64,000 bases of DNA from Budorcas taxicolor (lineage: Eukaryota > Chordata > Mammalia > Artiodactyla > Bovidae): positions 87,920,170 through 87,984,169 of the forward strand of contig NC_068910.1 of NCBI RefSeq assembly GCF_023091745.1. Reading direction: 5' to 3'. Within the stretch, counting starts at the first letter, position 1, and each line of letters starts with the position of its first letter. A program made the position numbers and the translations under genes. The notes beneath the pieces are model-generated. The model did not search any database, had not been told where the DNA came from, and saw nothing but the letters and a program-made list of their open reading frames with translations. Positions 24,491-33,351 of the stretch are shown here, one piece after another.

Positions 24491-24769
24491 CAGAGAAGGC
24501 AATGGCACCCCACTCCAGTACTCTTGCCTGGAAAATCCCATGGATGGAGGAGCCTGGTAGGCTGCAGTCCATGGGGTCGCTAGGAGTCAGACACGACTGA
24601 GCGACTTCACTTTCACTTTCCACTTTCATGCATTGGAGAAGGAAATGGCAACCCACTCCAGTGTTCTTGCCTAGAGAATCCCAGGGACAGAGGAGCCTGG
24701 TGGGCTGCCATCTATGGGGTCACACAGAGTCAGACACGACTGACGTGACTTAGCAGCAGTAGCAGCAGT
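24491..24769 (+). mobile_element. Full-length Bov-A2 SINE
   Basis: Two BovA units joined by a 'cactttcactttccactttc' linker and ending in an AGC-rich tail (24752-24769). It has an 8-bp duplication 'attctatt' at 24483-24490 and 24770-24777. Close to consensus, hence fairly young. Confidence 0.95.
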
Positions 24770-24777
24770 ATTCTATT

Positions 24778-25727
24778 AAAACCTCAACTGTTAAAGTTGG
24801 CAAATGACAACTTTCTAAGGAGAGAAAATAAAACCTACATGAGTGATGTTGATATGATTTGTGTTTATGATAAGAACAAACATATTGTTTTACAACAGTG
24901 GATTTCAAAAATTCAATAAAACACATTTGGAAAAAGGTCTAAAATATAAATAATATGAACTAGGAAGAATTATAGCTCATATTTGTCAGGAGATTAATAT
25001 ATACATAACTCCTTAGGAAGTATTGGCCACTGTAGAAAATATTACTATGGCAGCATGCATAGTAAAGGTAGGAAGAGATATCTAATTTCATAAATTTTAT
25101 GTAGATCAGAAATATGAAAATTTAGCTGTCTGATTCTTGACAATTATAATCTGGGTAACCTGTGTACAGAACTTTTTCCTACCTTTAGTTAGATTCTCAT
25201 GAATTGATGAAATTATTTATGATCTTTTCAATTCAAATGGCATGAGACTTTGGAAATTCAGGGTATTCGCAATCAATATACTCAATATAATAGATAAATG
25301 ACTTGAGCAGGTGGTATTTAATGCTTTTACACTTATTGGTCACTTGGGAGGGTTCATAATTTCTGAAGTTAATGCCAGTTAGAATAATGTTCTCAGTGAC
25401 TAAAGAAACTAAGTCAAAAAAACACAACTCCCTTAGAAGAATGCATAAACAGTATATATATAGTATCTTTCATTCAGTTCAGATTTCAGTCTGGCAGCAA
25501 CAAACTAAATTCAGCAGTAAATTACCTTTAGGGGATAAAAAGATAAAGACACTGCCTTATTCTTTAGTACGGTCTACTTCTGAGAGGAGATCATCAGACA
25601 CATAGAGAGAGGGCAAAGCCCTGGAGTGAAAAAATACAAAGTTTGACTCTAAGGTTTTAATAGGCAACAAAGGCAGGTAACTTGTTCTCTTTTGACCTCA
25701 ACTTCTCCATTTACCATTGTAAATTTG
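24778..25727. other. Unique AT-rich DNA
   Basis: No family recognised; no exon-like feature. Confidence 0.5.
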
Positions 25728-25880
25728 ACTTTTCACTTTAATGCACTGGAGAAGGAAACGGCAACCAACTCCAGTGTTCTTGCCTGGAGAATCCCAGGGA
25801 CGGGGGAGCCTGGTGGGCTGCCGTCTCTGGGGTCGCACAGAGTCAGATACGACTGAAGTGACTTAGCAGCAGCAGCAGAT
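25728..25880 (+). mobile_element. Bov-A2 SINE, second unit only
   Basis: The 3' BovA monomer and AGC tail of Bov-A2 ('ctggagaaggaaacggc' to 'ttagcagcagcagcag') are preserved and the first monomer is missing. It lies 26 bp outside the provirus boundary at 25906. Confidence 0.9.
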
Positions 25881-25905
25881 ACATCGTAGGTTTTTCTCTG
25901 ATTTC

Positions 25906-25909
25906 AGAT
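25906..25909. repeat. Provirus target-site duplication, left
   Basis: 'agat' directly abuts the left LTR end and recurs directly after the right LTR at 33656-33659. Four base pairs is the usual duplication for gammaretrovirus-type integrases. Confidence 0.75.
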
Positions 25910-26327
25910 TGTCTGGGAAGTTTGTAATTCCCTTGGTTCTGTCTTGCTGCAACAAAAATTTGAAGTGATGACAGACCAGTGTTAGAGCCCTGGTATGGAC
26001 AAGTGTTACAGCCCTGTGTTACAGCTCAGTTTTATTTAGAAAGTAAAGGAAAATACATCCTCAAGGCTTGAGGGTGGGCTGACCCAAAAGACACAAAGAG
26101 AAGTGAAGCCCCAGTCTTTTTAGGCTTCCTCCTTTTACCCATTTGTGTCCTCCCTGCTGAGCCTGCCCTATGTAAATTGGGTTAGCTAGGAGGGGTATTT
26201 ATTTCATCTGAGGTCCTCACTCCAGTCCTCAGACCTTCCTTTGTTCTATTTTCACGGGCTTTGTCCCTTCTTTGTCTTTTAGCCATCGACATTTTGGACT
26301 CCTTTTTCCTATTCTAGCTACCTAACA
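25910..26327 (-). repeat. 3' LTR of the provirus
   Basis: Minus-strand sequence starts TGTTAGG (26327) and ends CAGACA (25910), the TG...CA form of LTRs. It shares long blocks with 32956-33655, for example 'cctgccctatgtaaa', 'gaggtcctcactc' and 'ggactcctttttcctatt'. A polyadenylation hexamer AATAAA lies on the minus strand at 26036-26031, marking the R region. Confidence 0.9.
26031..26036 (-). promoter_or_regulatory. LTR polyadenylation signal
   Basis: AATAAA on the minus strand (TTTATT on plus), conserved at the matching place of the 5' LTR (33090-33095). Confidence 0.7.
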
Positions 26328-26339
26328 TTCCCCCCCAAG
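26328..26339 (-). promoter_or_regulatory. Polypurine tract
   Basis: On the minus strand a G-run within a purine stretch (CTTGGGGGGGAA) immediately precedes the 3' LTR start TG. This is the plus-strand DNA priming site of retroviruses, and it fixes the provirus orientation and LTR edge. Confidence 0.85.
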
Positions 26340-26652
26340 AGATGCGAGGCCCAATTCTTTGGTAATAGGGGTGTCGAGGGCTCTCTGGCTACTTCCTGCT
26401 GAACTGGGACAGAGAGGAAATTGGACATCCCTCTCTCGCTAGTCTCAAGCCTCAGAGTCCTTATAGTGGTGTTCATCTCAGGGTGAGTGATATTTTCTGT
26501 GGTCGGCTGTAGTTTTACATATCCTTGTTAAACTGGCACTACCTCGTGTAGCTTGCTGACCTGCACAGATACAAAAAGGATTAGACAGTTGATAATACAT
26601 GGAGCAATCATAAGCAGCATCAATATGGTGATAACAGGGATTAGAAGGAGCA
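26340..26652 (-). pseudogene. env: Envelope transmembrane helix and tail remnant
   Basis: The minus-strand frame from 26652 opens with a run of about 30 hydrophobic residues (Leu, Ile, Val, Met), enough for one membrane span. A short basic/polar cytoplasmic-type tail with a Tyr follows. An in-frame stop at 26530-26528 interrupts the tail. Position between the BovB insertion and the polypurine tract fits the 3' end of retroviral env. The upstream ectodomain remnant lies at 27681-27935, on the other side of the BovB, and the juxtamembrane part between them is missing. Confidence 0.75.
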
Positions 26653-27680
26653 TTCAGTTCAGTTCAGTCGCTCAGCCGTGTCCAACTCTTTGCGACCCCA
26701 TGAATTGCAGCCTGCCAGGCCTCCCTGTCCATGACCAACTCCTGGAGTTCACTCAGACTCCCATCCAGTCAGTGATGCCATCCAGCCATCTCATCCTCTG
26801 TCGTCCCCTTTTCCTCCTGCCCCCAATCCCTCCCAGCATCAGAGTCTTTTCCAATGACTCAACTCCTCGCATGAGGTGGCCAAAGTACTGGAGTTTCAGC
26901 TTTAGCATCATTCCTTCCAAAGAAATCCCAGGGCTGATCTCCTTCAGAATGGACTGGTTGGATCTCCTTGCAGTCCAAGGGACTCACAAGAATATTCTCC
27001 AACACCACAGTTCAAAAGCATCAATTCTTCGGTGCTCAGCCTTCTTCACAGTCCAACTGTCACATCCATACATGACCACAGGAAAAACCATAGCCTTGAC
27101 TAGATGGACCTTAGTCGGCAAAGTAATGTCTCTGCTTTTGAATATACTATCTAGGTTGGTCATAACTTTCCTTCCAAGGAGTAAGCGTCTTTTAATTTCG
27201 TGGCTGCAATCCCATCTGCAGTGATTTTGGAGACCAAAAAATAAAGTCAGCCATTGTTTCCACTGTTTCCCCATCTATTTCCCATGAAGTGATGGGACCA
27301 GATGCCATGATCTTAGTTTTCTGAATGTTGAGCTTTAAGCCAACTTTTTCACTCTCCTTTTTCGCTTTCATCAAGAGAAGGGTGGTGTCATCTGCATATC
27401 TGAGGTTATTGAATTTCTCCTGGCAATCTTGATTCCAGCTTGTGTTTCCTCCAGCCCAGCATTTCTCATGATGTACTTTGTGTATAAGTTAAATAAGCAG
27501 GGTGACAACATACAGCCTTGACGTACTCCTTTTCCTATTTGGAACCAGTCTGTTGTTCCATGTCCAGTTCTAACTGTTGCTTCCTGACCTGCATACAGGT
27601 TTTTCAAGAGGCAGGTCAGGTGGTCTGGCATCCCCATCTCTTTCATAATTTTCCACAGTTTATTGTGATCCACACAGTAG
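26653..27680 (-). mobile_element. BovB LINE, 5' truncated, inserted in env
   Basis: On the plus strand the BovB 3' end comes first ('ttcagttcagtcgctcag', 26655) and sequence runs back to 'tttattgtgatccacac' (27659-27675), about 1 kb. On the minus strand it encodes part of an RTE-type reverse transcriptase, with the RQGC...SP.LFN motif readable at about residues 109-125 of the 27919-27371 frame. The YADD catalytic box (27402-27383) follows out of frame. The 96-codon minus frame at 27274-26984 holds the C-terminal region. The 223-codon plus frame (26553-27224) is its antisense shadow. Confidence 0.93.
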
Positions 27681-27919
27681 CTAGACGTATTTACCCATAA
27701 ACAACACATCTCATTCAAGATGGCTGAAGTCCTTCCCTTTTCAGGGATCAGGAGATCCATCTCCTGTCTATTTTGGAGTACAACCCCTGACAAGCTGTGT
27801 TGGCTCTTTAGAGCTATCCTGAGAAATCTTGTTCCCAGAAACTTAATTTTGGGGGTGTTCATTAGAATGGCACTCATTTGTAGCTCTGAATAGGTATCTG
27901 AGATTGCCCAGGGGCTCAC
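27371..27919 (-). other. 182-codon open frame joining env ectodomain and BovB RT
   Basis: Residues about 1-80 are envelope ectodomain, about 81-170 are BovB reverse transcriptase, and the last ~12 are out of the BovB frame. The junction follows a short Asn-Thr-Ser-Ser segment (about 27683). No promoter, signal peptide or conservation evidence shows that it is expressed. It lacks the RT catalytic box and cannot be an active enzyme. The likeliest reading is a chance in-frame fusion. Confidence 0.6.
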
Positions 27920-27935
27920 AGGTATATTGAATGCC
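27681..27935 (-). pseudogene. env: Envelope transmembrane-subunit ectodomain remnant
   Basis: The minus frame from 27919 reads through a 'LQNR'-type heptad segment followed by the region that normally carries the CX6CC disulphide motif of gammaretroviral TM subunits. The Cys pair is kept at 27706-27701, but the first Cys is replaced by Ser (27727-27725), so the motif is broken. The surface subunit and fusion peptide are not found, as integrase sequence follows directly upstream. The frame runs on without a stop into BovB (see the joined frame entry). Confidence 0.75.
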
Positions 27936-28925
27936 TCTTTTGTTTTCTTCCATGACTTGACTCATGAGTAGTGAATCCAGGAGTCATGTCCTGGTACTTG
28001 ACTGCTGTAGGGGTAGAAAGTATTACAGGGTAGGGGCCCTTCCATGAGGGCTGGAGTTGAGCCTTTGGGGACCGTCTTTCCAGACTTTAATTAAGACTTG
28101 AGTCCCTGGAGCATACAGTGGTAACTCTTCAGAATCTTTGGGTCCTGTTTGACACCCAACAAGTATATATCCTTTTGGAATTGCCCAGTGGCCATGGTAT
28201 AAGACCGGAGGGTCTGAGCCTCTGGATCTAGGAAGAGATCATTGATGTAAGCAAAAGGTTTCCCATATAGCATCTCATGAGGGCTAAGACCAACCTGTTC
28301 CTTAAGGGCAATACGGGTGTGGAGGAGAGCTATTGGTAAAGCCTCCTTCCATCTCAGGGAGGTCTCCTGGGTTAACTTTTTTATCACTGATTTTAAGAAT
28401 TGGTTGGCTCTTTCTACTTTTCCTGAAGACTGAGACCTCCAGGCACAATGCAGATAATAAGTAATGCCCAATGCTTTAGAGACCCCTTGGGTGACCTTAG
28501 AAGGATATCATTTATGATATCCCATTATCACTTTGTAATGACCTGGACAGACCAAATCTTGGAATGATTTGATGGAGCAGGGTTTTTTTTTGTTTTTGTT
28601 TTGTTTTGTTTTGTTTTTACCACCTCCTCAGCCTTCTCAATCTGGGTGGGAAAGCCTTCAATCCATCCTGTGAATGTATCTATCATGACTAATAAGTATT
28701 TATACCCTTGAGAAACTGGCATCTGGGTGAAGTCCATCTGCCAGTCTTCTCCTGGGTAGGCCCCAAGTCGTTGGACAGGCTGGGTCAGCTGAGGTCTTCG
28801 AGCTCCTTGGGGGTTGTTTAATTGGCAAGTGGGACAAGAGGAGACCACTTGCCTTATAGTCATTTGCAGGTCTGTTCCTCTGAAGCACCTTTTTAGTAAC
28901 TTTCGGAGGGCCTTTTCCCCTAAAT
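27936..28925 (-). pseudogene. pol: Retroviral integrase remnant
   Basis: In order on the minus strand: the CxxC half of the HHCC zinc site (about 28835), catalytic Asp in a WQxDFT-type box (about 28740), Asp of the SDNG box (28532-28521), Glu of a GKVER-type box (28414-28412), and a C-terminal domain to about 27940. All three catalytic acidic residues survive, but in different frames. Frames 28863-28528 and 28471-28091 are separated by a (CAAAA)n-like expansion (about 28585-28620) and a small indel. The His half of the zinc site is lost at a deletion near 28925. Confidence 0.85.
28585..28620. repeat. (TTTTG)n / (CAAAA)n simple repeat in integrase
   Basis: The plus strand shows a T-run followed by repeated TTTTG units. 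It sits between the zinc/catalytic N-terminal half of the integrase frame and the SDNG box and breaks the reading frame. Confidence 0.85.
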
Positions 28926-29462
28926 GCTACAGCATGTGCATACTTGGAGTCCGTGTAAATGGCTACTCTTTTTCCTTTTCCCAGCTCTAAAGTTCATGTC
29001 AGGGCTATGAGCTCAGCTAATTGGGCTGAAGTACCTGGTGGCAAAGGTTTAGCCTTTGTGGTATCAAAATTGGAGACTACCGCATTTCTGGCTTTTCTTT
29101 TTCCATCCAAGAGAAAGCTGCTTCCATCAGTGTACCAGATTTCCTCAAGACTGATTAGAGCATCTTCCAACAATCCCTCTCGAGGTTTTGTCAAGTGGTA
29201 CAAGGTTTCTAGGCAAGAGTTAAAGGGAAGAGAGCCCTCGGGGGTAGGCAGGAGGGTGGCAGGGTTAAGAACCTCACAAGGGCATATAGTGAGGCCTGGA
29301 TTTTCCATCAGCACTAGTTGATATCTGAGGATTCTTTGATCAGACATCCATAAATGGCCTCTCCCATTTAGGAGTTGTTTCACTTGGTGGCTGGTAAAAA
29401 GTTAATTTACCCCTAAAAGTGAGTTTTAAAGCATCTTCTATCAAGATTGCAATAGCTGCACA
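28926..29462 (-). pseudogene. pol: RT connection and RNase H remnant
   Basis: The minus strand carries the RT connection segment (about 29459-29400, IEDALKLTF-type) and then RNase H. Seen are the first catalytic Asp in a YTDGSSF-type box (about 29135), the Glu of an AELIALT-type box (about 29008), then a stop, and the next Asp in IYTDSKYA (28960-28937). The remaining RNase H is deleted into integrase. The 129-codon frame 29383-28994 covers most of it. No RT fingers/palm (YxDD) sequence exists upstream. Confidence 0.85.
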
Positions 29463-29800
29463 ATTTCAAAGGCAGGGAATGATCTCTTCCCAATATGGGA
29501 ATAGGACACTCAGGGGCCACCAGAAACTGGTGGGAAAATACTCGTCCATCCCAGTAACAAAGAAGTGCTTAGGTGAATCTTTTTGTAATTGTTTTTCCTG
29601 TAGCAACCAAAATGGTACAGGTCTGGGGTTGTGCAGAGTCAGACATGACTGAAGCGACTTAGCAGCAGCAGCAGCAGCAGTAGCAGCTTGGGGGATAAGG
29701 CTCTGGAGCAGGAGGTCAGGACAGAGAAGGTAGCCCCTGTGTCAACCAGGAAATTATTGAAACTACCAGCCACATCCAGTTGCACTCTTGGCTCTAGCCC
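29463..29800 (-). pseudogene. pro: Retroviral protease remnant
   Basis: The active-site motif DTGA reads on the minus strand at 29743-29732, and the C-terminal LGRD motif at 29493-29482. A Bov-A2 tail fragment (29620-29688) sits between them, so the enzyme is interrupted. Immediately after LGRD the sequence jumps to the RT connection domain. Confidence 0.85.
29620..29688 (+). mobile_element. Bov-A2 3' tail fragment in protease
   Basis: Only the last ~40 bases of BovA plus an AGC-rich tail ('cgacttagcagcagcagc') are present. A very short 5'-truncated SINE insertion that breaks the protease. Confidence 0.85.
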
Positions 29801-29899
29801 CGTGATGGTTATCTGTGACAGGTGGGCTGGCTGGAGCAGGCCGCTTCAGTCCTATTGAACTATCATGAGGGAAGGCTTGGCATTTGACCTTAAGGCTCT

Positions 29900-30450
29900 T
29901 GGGTCCGCAGGGCAGAGTGCCACCCAATGCCCCAACTAATGGCATTTGTTGCAAGCCATTTTAGGAGACTTGTCACAGTTTGGGCACTCTTTAGCCCAAT
30001 GTCCTGCCTGTCTACAGATTAGGCATTTTCCTCATGCCTTGTCCTCTAAGGACTCGAGTTTCGCCGTAGGGCTTCCCTGGAGGGCAGCCAGCATCTGGGC
30101 ATGCCTTGTCTCTTTCCTTCTCTCCCTTTCCTGGGCCTTGATCTCCTTCTCCTGTTCTCTGTTATAAAAGGTATTGGTGGCTGTCTGGACAATGTCATCT
30201 AAAGAGGCTACAGGGTCCTGCTACTGTAGCTGTTGTAACTTTATCCTGATGTCTGATTCACATTGGGACAATAATTTGTCCTTTAAAATCACCTGTTCCT
30301 TGTAAGAGTCCAAGTTCAGATTGGACTTGGATGGTATCAAACTTTTGGATGGTATCTTTTAGACTTTCCAGAAAGGCAACAGGGTTCTCGTTAGACTCCT
30401 GAGTTGTTGCTGAGACTGGGACAGTCCCACAACTAAGAGGCTTCCTTCTA
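29900..30450 (-). pseudogene. gag: gag remnant: capsid C-terminus and nucleocapsid
   Basis: From 30410 to about 30335 (minus) the frame shows an ENPxAFLExLK-type segment, as in gammaretroviral capsid. Then, in another frame, comes a long charged helix rich in Glu/Lys/Arg (about 30185-30080) that precedes nucleocapsid in this class. A single zinc knuckle with perfect C-X2-C-X4-H-X4-C spacing lies at 30025-29984. At least one stop and two frameshifts break it. One knuckle, rather than two, supports the class I assignment. Confidence 0.83.
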
Positions 30451-30549
30451 TTTTCATGGGTGGACTTCCTTAGGGGTGAGTCTTTCTGAAGCTTATCCTA
30501 CCCAGTACTGTTGCAACCTGAGAGCTAGGCACCCCTGGGTCAGGGTGCA

Positions 30550-30736
30550 GATCCCCAGGCAGGCTGAGGCATGACAGCCTCCTGGAGATCAAATCCCTGG
30601 GCAAGTATAGGCATGTCGACCTGCTGGGACCCCTGGACTGGCGGATCCCTGGACAGGTTGAGGCATGACAACCTTTTGAGAACCAGATCCGTAGGCAGGT
30701 CAAGGGAGGTCGACCTCCTGGGACCCCCGGACTGGA
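30550..30736. repeat. Two-copy ~94-bp tandem repeat in gag
   Basis: Units 30550-30643 and 30644-30736 align along their length (shared 'gttgaggcatgaca'-type, 'ggtcgacctcctggg'-type and 'ggactgg' blocks). Each is itself made of two ~47-bp half units beginning 'gatcc'. On the minus strand this is the Pro/Ser/Gly-rich region upstream of capsid. The repeat is seen directly; the protein assignment is inferred from position. Confidence 0.75.
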
Positions 30737-31122
30737 GTTGGTCATCCCCAAGGTCTCCAGCATGACCAGTGCTGGGTAAGATTAAGGGGCTGTAATCTTA
30801 ACTCATTGCTGGTTTGTCCACCGCAGATGGGGATAGATATCGTGATGTAAAGCAATCGAAGCCTGTGCCCTGAGACTGGTAACCTGGCAAAACAGCCAGA
30901 AGCCTTATCCTCTTATTGCTCTGAGGGAATGTAAGTCACTGATTTCTTCCCCTAGTCTTCCGTAAGAGCAGGTTAGGGTGTCTCCAATGGTAAACATCTC
31001 ATTGTCATAGACCCACTCTAGCTAATAGCAGAAATAACGACAATGGGGTAGATTATCTAGTCCTGTTAGGCCCCTAACAGGGGCCTTAATAACTCTTAAT
31101 ATTAAGAGTATTTTAATAATAC
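30737..31122 (-). other. Unassigned proviral sequence (gag N-terminal region?)
   Basis: By position this should be matrix-proximal gag. I read frames such as one with CSYGRLGEEI-like text on the minus strand, with stops, but cannot prove homology. Two perfect short palindromes lie at 31062-31081 and 31092-31109. Confidence 0.4.
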
Positions 31123-32028
31123 TGTGGTGGAGCAATGTTGCCTACAAGGGGGCAGGGTCCTGGCTGTAGGAGTTAGTAAGTAGCTTAAGAACAAATTGAT
31201 AAGAGGAAGCAGACCAGATGTTCCATAAAAGTAGAGTAGAGATTTGATGTGGGGGTATATTTGTAACTTTAGGAGAAGGGTGGTAAGTGGGCCCAAATGG
31301 CCTGCAGGGCAAACATTATCCCTGGAAGTGGCAAACATTATCCCTGGAAGCTCAATTGCCCTTGAAGGGATGCCAGCAGATGGGCTTCTGGCATTGTGTG
31401 CCTGTCACCTGCCTTACCAGCTTCACTGAGAGATGCTGGTGTTGCACATGTTGGGGGAAACATGGAAGATGAAGGCCTGAATATCTAGAGGGATTGGATA
31501 TTATACAGCATTTCCTTCCCGTAGGCCAGCTATTTTCTGGTCGTTCCTCTAGAAGATTGTAGACGCAACATTGTGAGCCAGGACAGGCCTCAGGAAAAGA
31601 GCATGAAACAGGAGGGAAGAGGGCAGGGCACAACTTTTAAAAGAATGACATAGCCCAAGGGCATAACATACACCAATTAAAAGCAAATGGGTCCAAGATG
31701 ACAAGCCAAATTCAACTAAACCTTGATCCTCAATCTGCAAGCTAACTGACACACCAGAGGTACCAGGAGAGTTCCAAGGCATTGTCAAAAGATGCAGGAG
31801 TGGGTGGTTCCCCCAGTTATTGGAATGGTCCTCCCACTCATTAGCATATGAAATCACCCAGCTCACAAAAAACTAACCGTACCACTTTCCATGGCCCCTG
31901 CACTCTCCTCTGTGATGATCCACACCCCATGGAGTGTGTTTCTCTCTGAATCTGAACAAATCCATCTCTTACCTATCACTGTGTCTCTAATTGAATTTTT
32001 GCAATAAGACATCAGAGCCTGAGCTTCA
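31123..32028 (+). mobile_element. LTR of a different ERV (BTLTR1-like), opposite strand
   Basis: It begins TGTGGTGGAGC and ends ...GAGCTTCA with 'gcaataagacatcagag' just before the end. That is the U5-like finish of a common bovid ERV LTR as I remember it. 'cttttaaaagaatgacatag' (31636) belongs to the same family. A 22-bp unit is tandemly duplicated at 31308-31351. No matching target duplication is seen at these ends, so the right edge may lie further on, or a few bases may have been lost. It is embedded in the minus-strand provirus. Confidence 0.65.
31308..31351. repeat. 22-bp tandem duplication in the LTR
   Basis: The units at 31308-31329 and 31330-31351 differ only in the last base ('ggcaaacattatccctggaa' plus gt or gc). 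Confidence 0.95.
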
Positions 32029-32313
32029 TTAGGTCCTGAAGGCAGGCACCATGGGTTTTGGCTGGGCTCAAGTTCCCAGAGAGGAGAGAGGAGCTGAAGG
32101 ATGAGAGGAAAAAGCAGTGGGAAAAGTGTGCCAAGGAATCCCCTTCATAACCTGCAAGAAAATCTGCTAAGTACTTGACTTGTGCTCACAATTTTCATTG
32201 GCCTGATCCTTGGCACAAAGAGTAAGGATAGAAGAACCCCCACACGCTTGGGTAACAGCTACTAGGGTGCAGAGGATAATGGAGCCTTTGGGACATGCTG
32301 GGGAGTAGCCTCA
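32029..32313. other. Unassigned sequence between nested LTR and SINE
   Basis: May be leader sequence of the nested ERV or proviral gag/leader. I recognise no motif. Confidence 0.35.
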
Positions 32314-32574
32314 CTGCTGCTGCTGCTGCTGCTAAGTCACTTCAGTCGTGTCCGACTCTGTGCAACCCCGTAGATGGCAGCCCACCAAGCTCCCCGTCCC
32401 TGGGATTCTCCAGGCAAGAAAACTGAAGTGGGTTGCCATTTCCTTCTCCAATGCATGAAAGTGAAAAGTGAAAGTAAAGTCGTTTCAGTCGTGTCCAACT
32501 CTGTGCAACCCCATAGATGGCAGCCCACCAGGCTCCCCGTCCCTGGGATTCTCCAGGCAAGAAAACTGGAGTGG
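32314..32574 (-). mobile_element. Bov-A2 SINE with two nearly identical monomers
   Basis: The tail CTG run lies at 32314-32332 (plus), followed by monomer, linker and monomer. Both monomers share the same private features ('caaccccatagatggc'-type, 'ctccccgtccctggg', 'caagaaaactg'), whereas the two halves of Bov-A2 normally differ. The element stops before the usual 5' end. Confidence 0.9.
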
Positions 32575-32933
32575 ACTGAGTCCCTCAGTTGTACCCACTG
32601 CTGTTCACCTGTTAGTGGAAAGTTTGAGGAAACAAGAAATAAGAGATTGTAAAGGAATTAAGATTTTGTTAGCCATATGTCCCTCTAGCCTTAGGAGTAG
32701 GGACCTCCTACCTTAACTGAGGTCTTCTGGAATCTGAAACTGAGCCACATGAGCTTTCTGCTGAGTTTGATTTTCTGTCCCAGTTTCCAGCACTCTGGGC
32801 TTCTTGTCACTTCCCGTGAACTGGGTTTTCTTTGCATTCTGCTTCTACCATGGGAGCTTTCACAGAATTGGGCTTCTGCTGTACTTGGCCTCTTCCTGGA
32901 GAAGACTGAGCTGAGTTGTTTCAGCCAGGTTAA
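32575..32933 (-). other. Provirus leader region
   Basis: Lies between the primer site and the nested insertions. By position it is the untranslated leader. A possible splice-donor-like 'aaggtagga' reads on the minus strand near 32708. The 123-codon minus frame here (33062-32691) runs from the LTR through the primer site and is not a gene. Confidence 0.5.
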
Positions 32934-32951
32934 ATCTGAGTCATGGCACCA
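32934..32951 (-). promoter_or_regulatory. Primer binding site, tRNA-His-like
   Basis: The 18 nt on the minus strand, four bases after the 5' LTR end, match the 3' end of tRNA-His in complement except for two G-to-A changes, both at CpG positions. The assignment rests on my knowledge of the tRNA-His terminus. Confidence 0.7.
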
Positions 32952-33089
32952 TAGATATTGGGGGAGTTTGTAATTTCCTTGCTTCTGTCTCACTGCAACA
33001 ATAATTTGAAGCAACGGACAGACCAGTGTTACAGCCCCCTGTGATTCCCTTGGATCAACCAATGTTACAGCCTCGTGTTACAGCTCAGT

Positions 33090-33095
33090 TTTATT
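33090..33095 (-). promoter_or_regulatory. LTR polyadenylation signal, 5' copy
   Basis: AATAAA on the minus strand, at the same place in the LTR as 26031-26036. Confidence 0.7.
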
Positions 33096-33351
33096 TAGAA
33101 AGCAAAAGAAAATACATCCTCGAGGTGTGAGGGTGGGTCGATCCAAAAGACACGAAAGAAGGGAAGCTTTCTTTCTAGGGAACCAATCTTTCTAGGCTTC
33201 CTCCTTTTGTACATTTGTCTCCTCCCCCACTGAGCCTGCCCTATGTAAACTGGGCTAGCCAGGAGTGGTGTTTGTTTTATCTGAGGTCCTCACTCTAGTC
33301 CTCGGACCTTACTTTGTTCTATTTTGCTGGCTTTTCCTTTTTTCATCTTTT

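Noticed and set aside
26553..27224. 223-codon plus-strand open frame
   Set aside because: It is the antisense of the BovB RT C-terminal region. The same Ser/Leu-rich shadow protein recurs at 45739, 56625, 59930 and 42864, wherever BovB lies in the proper orientation.
28700..28888. Separate 62-codon frame next to integrase
   Set aside because: An alternative frame over the integrase zinc region; the homologous frame is 28863-28528.
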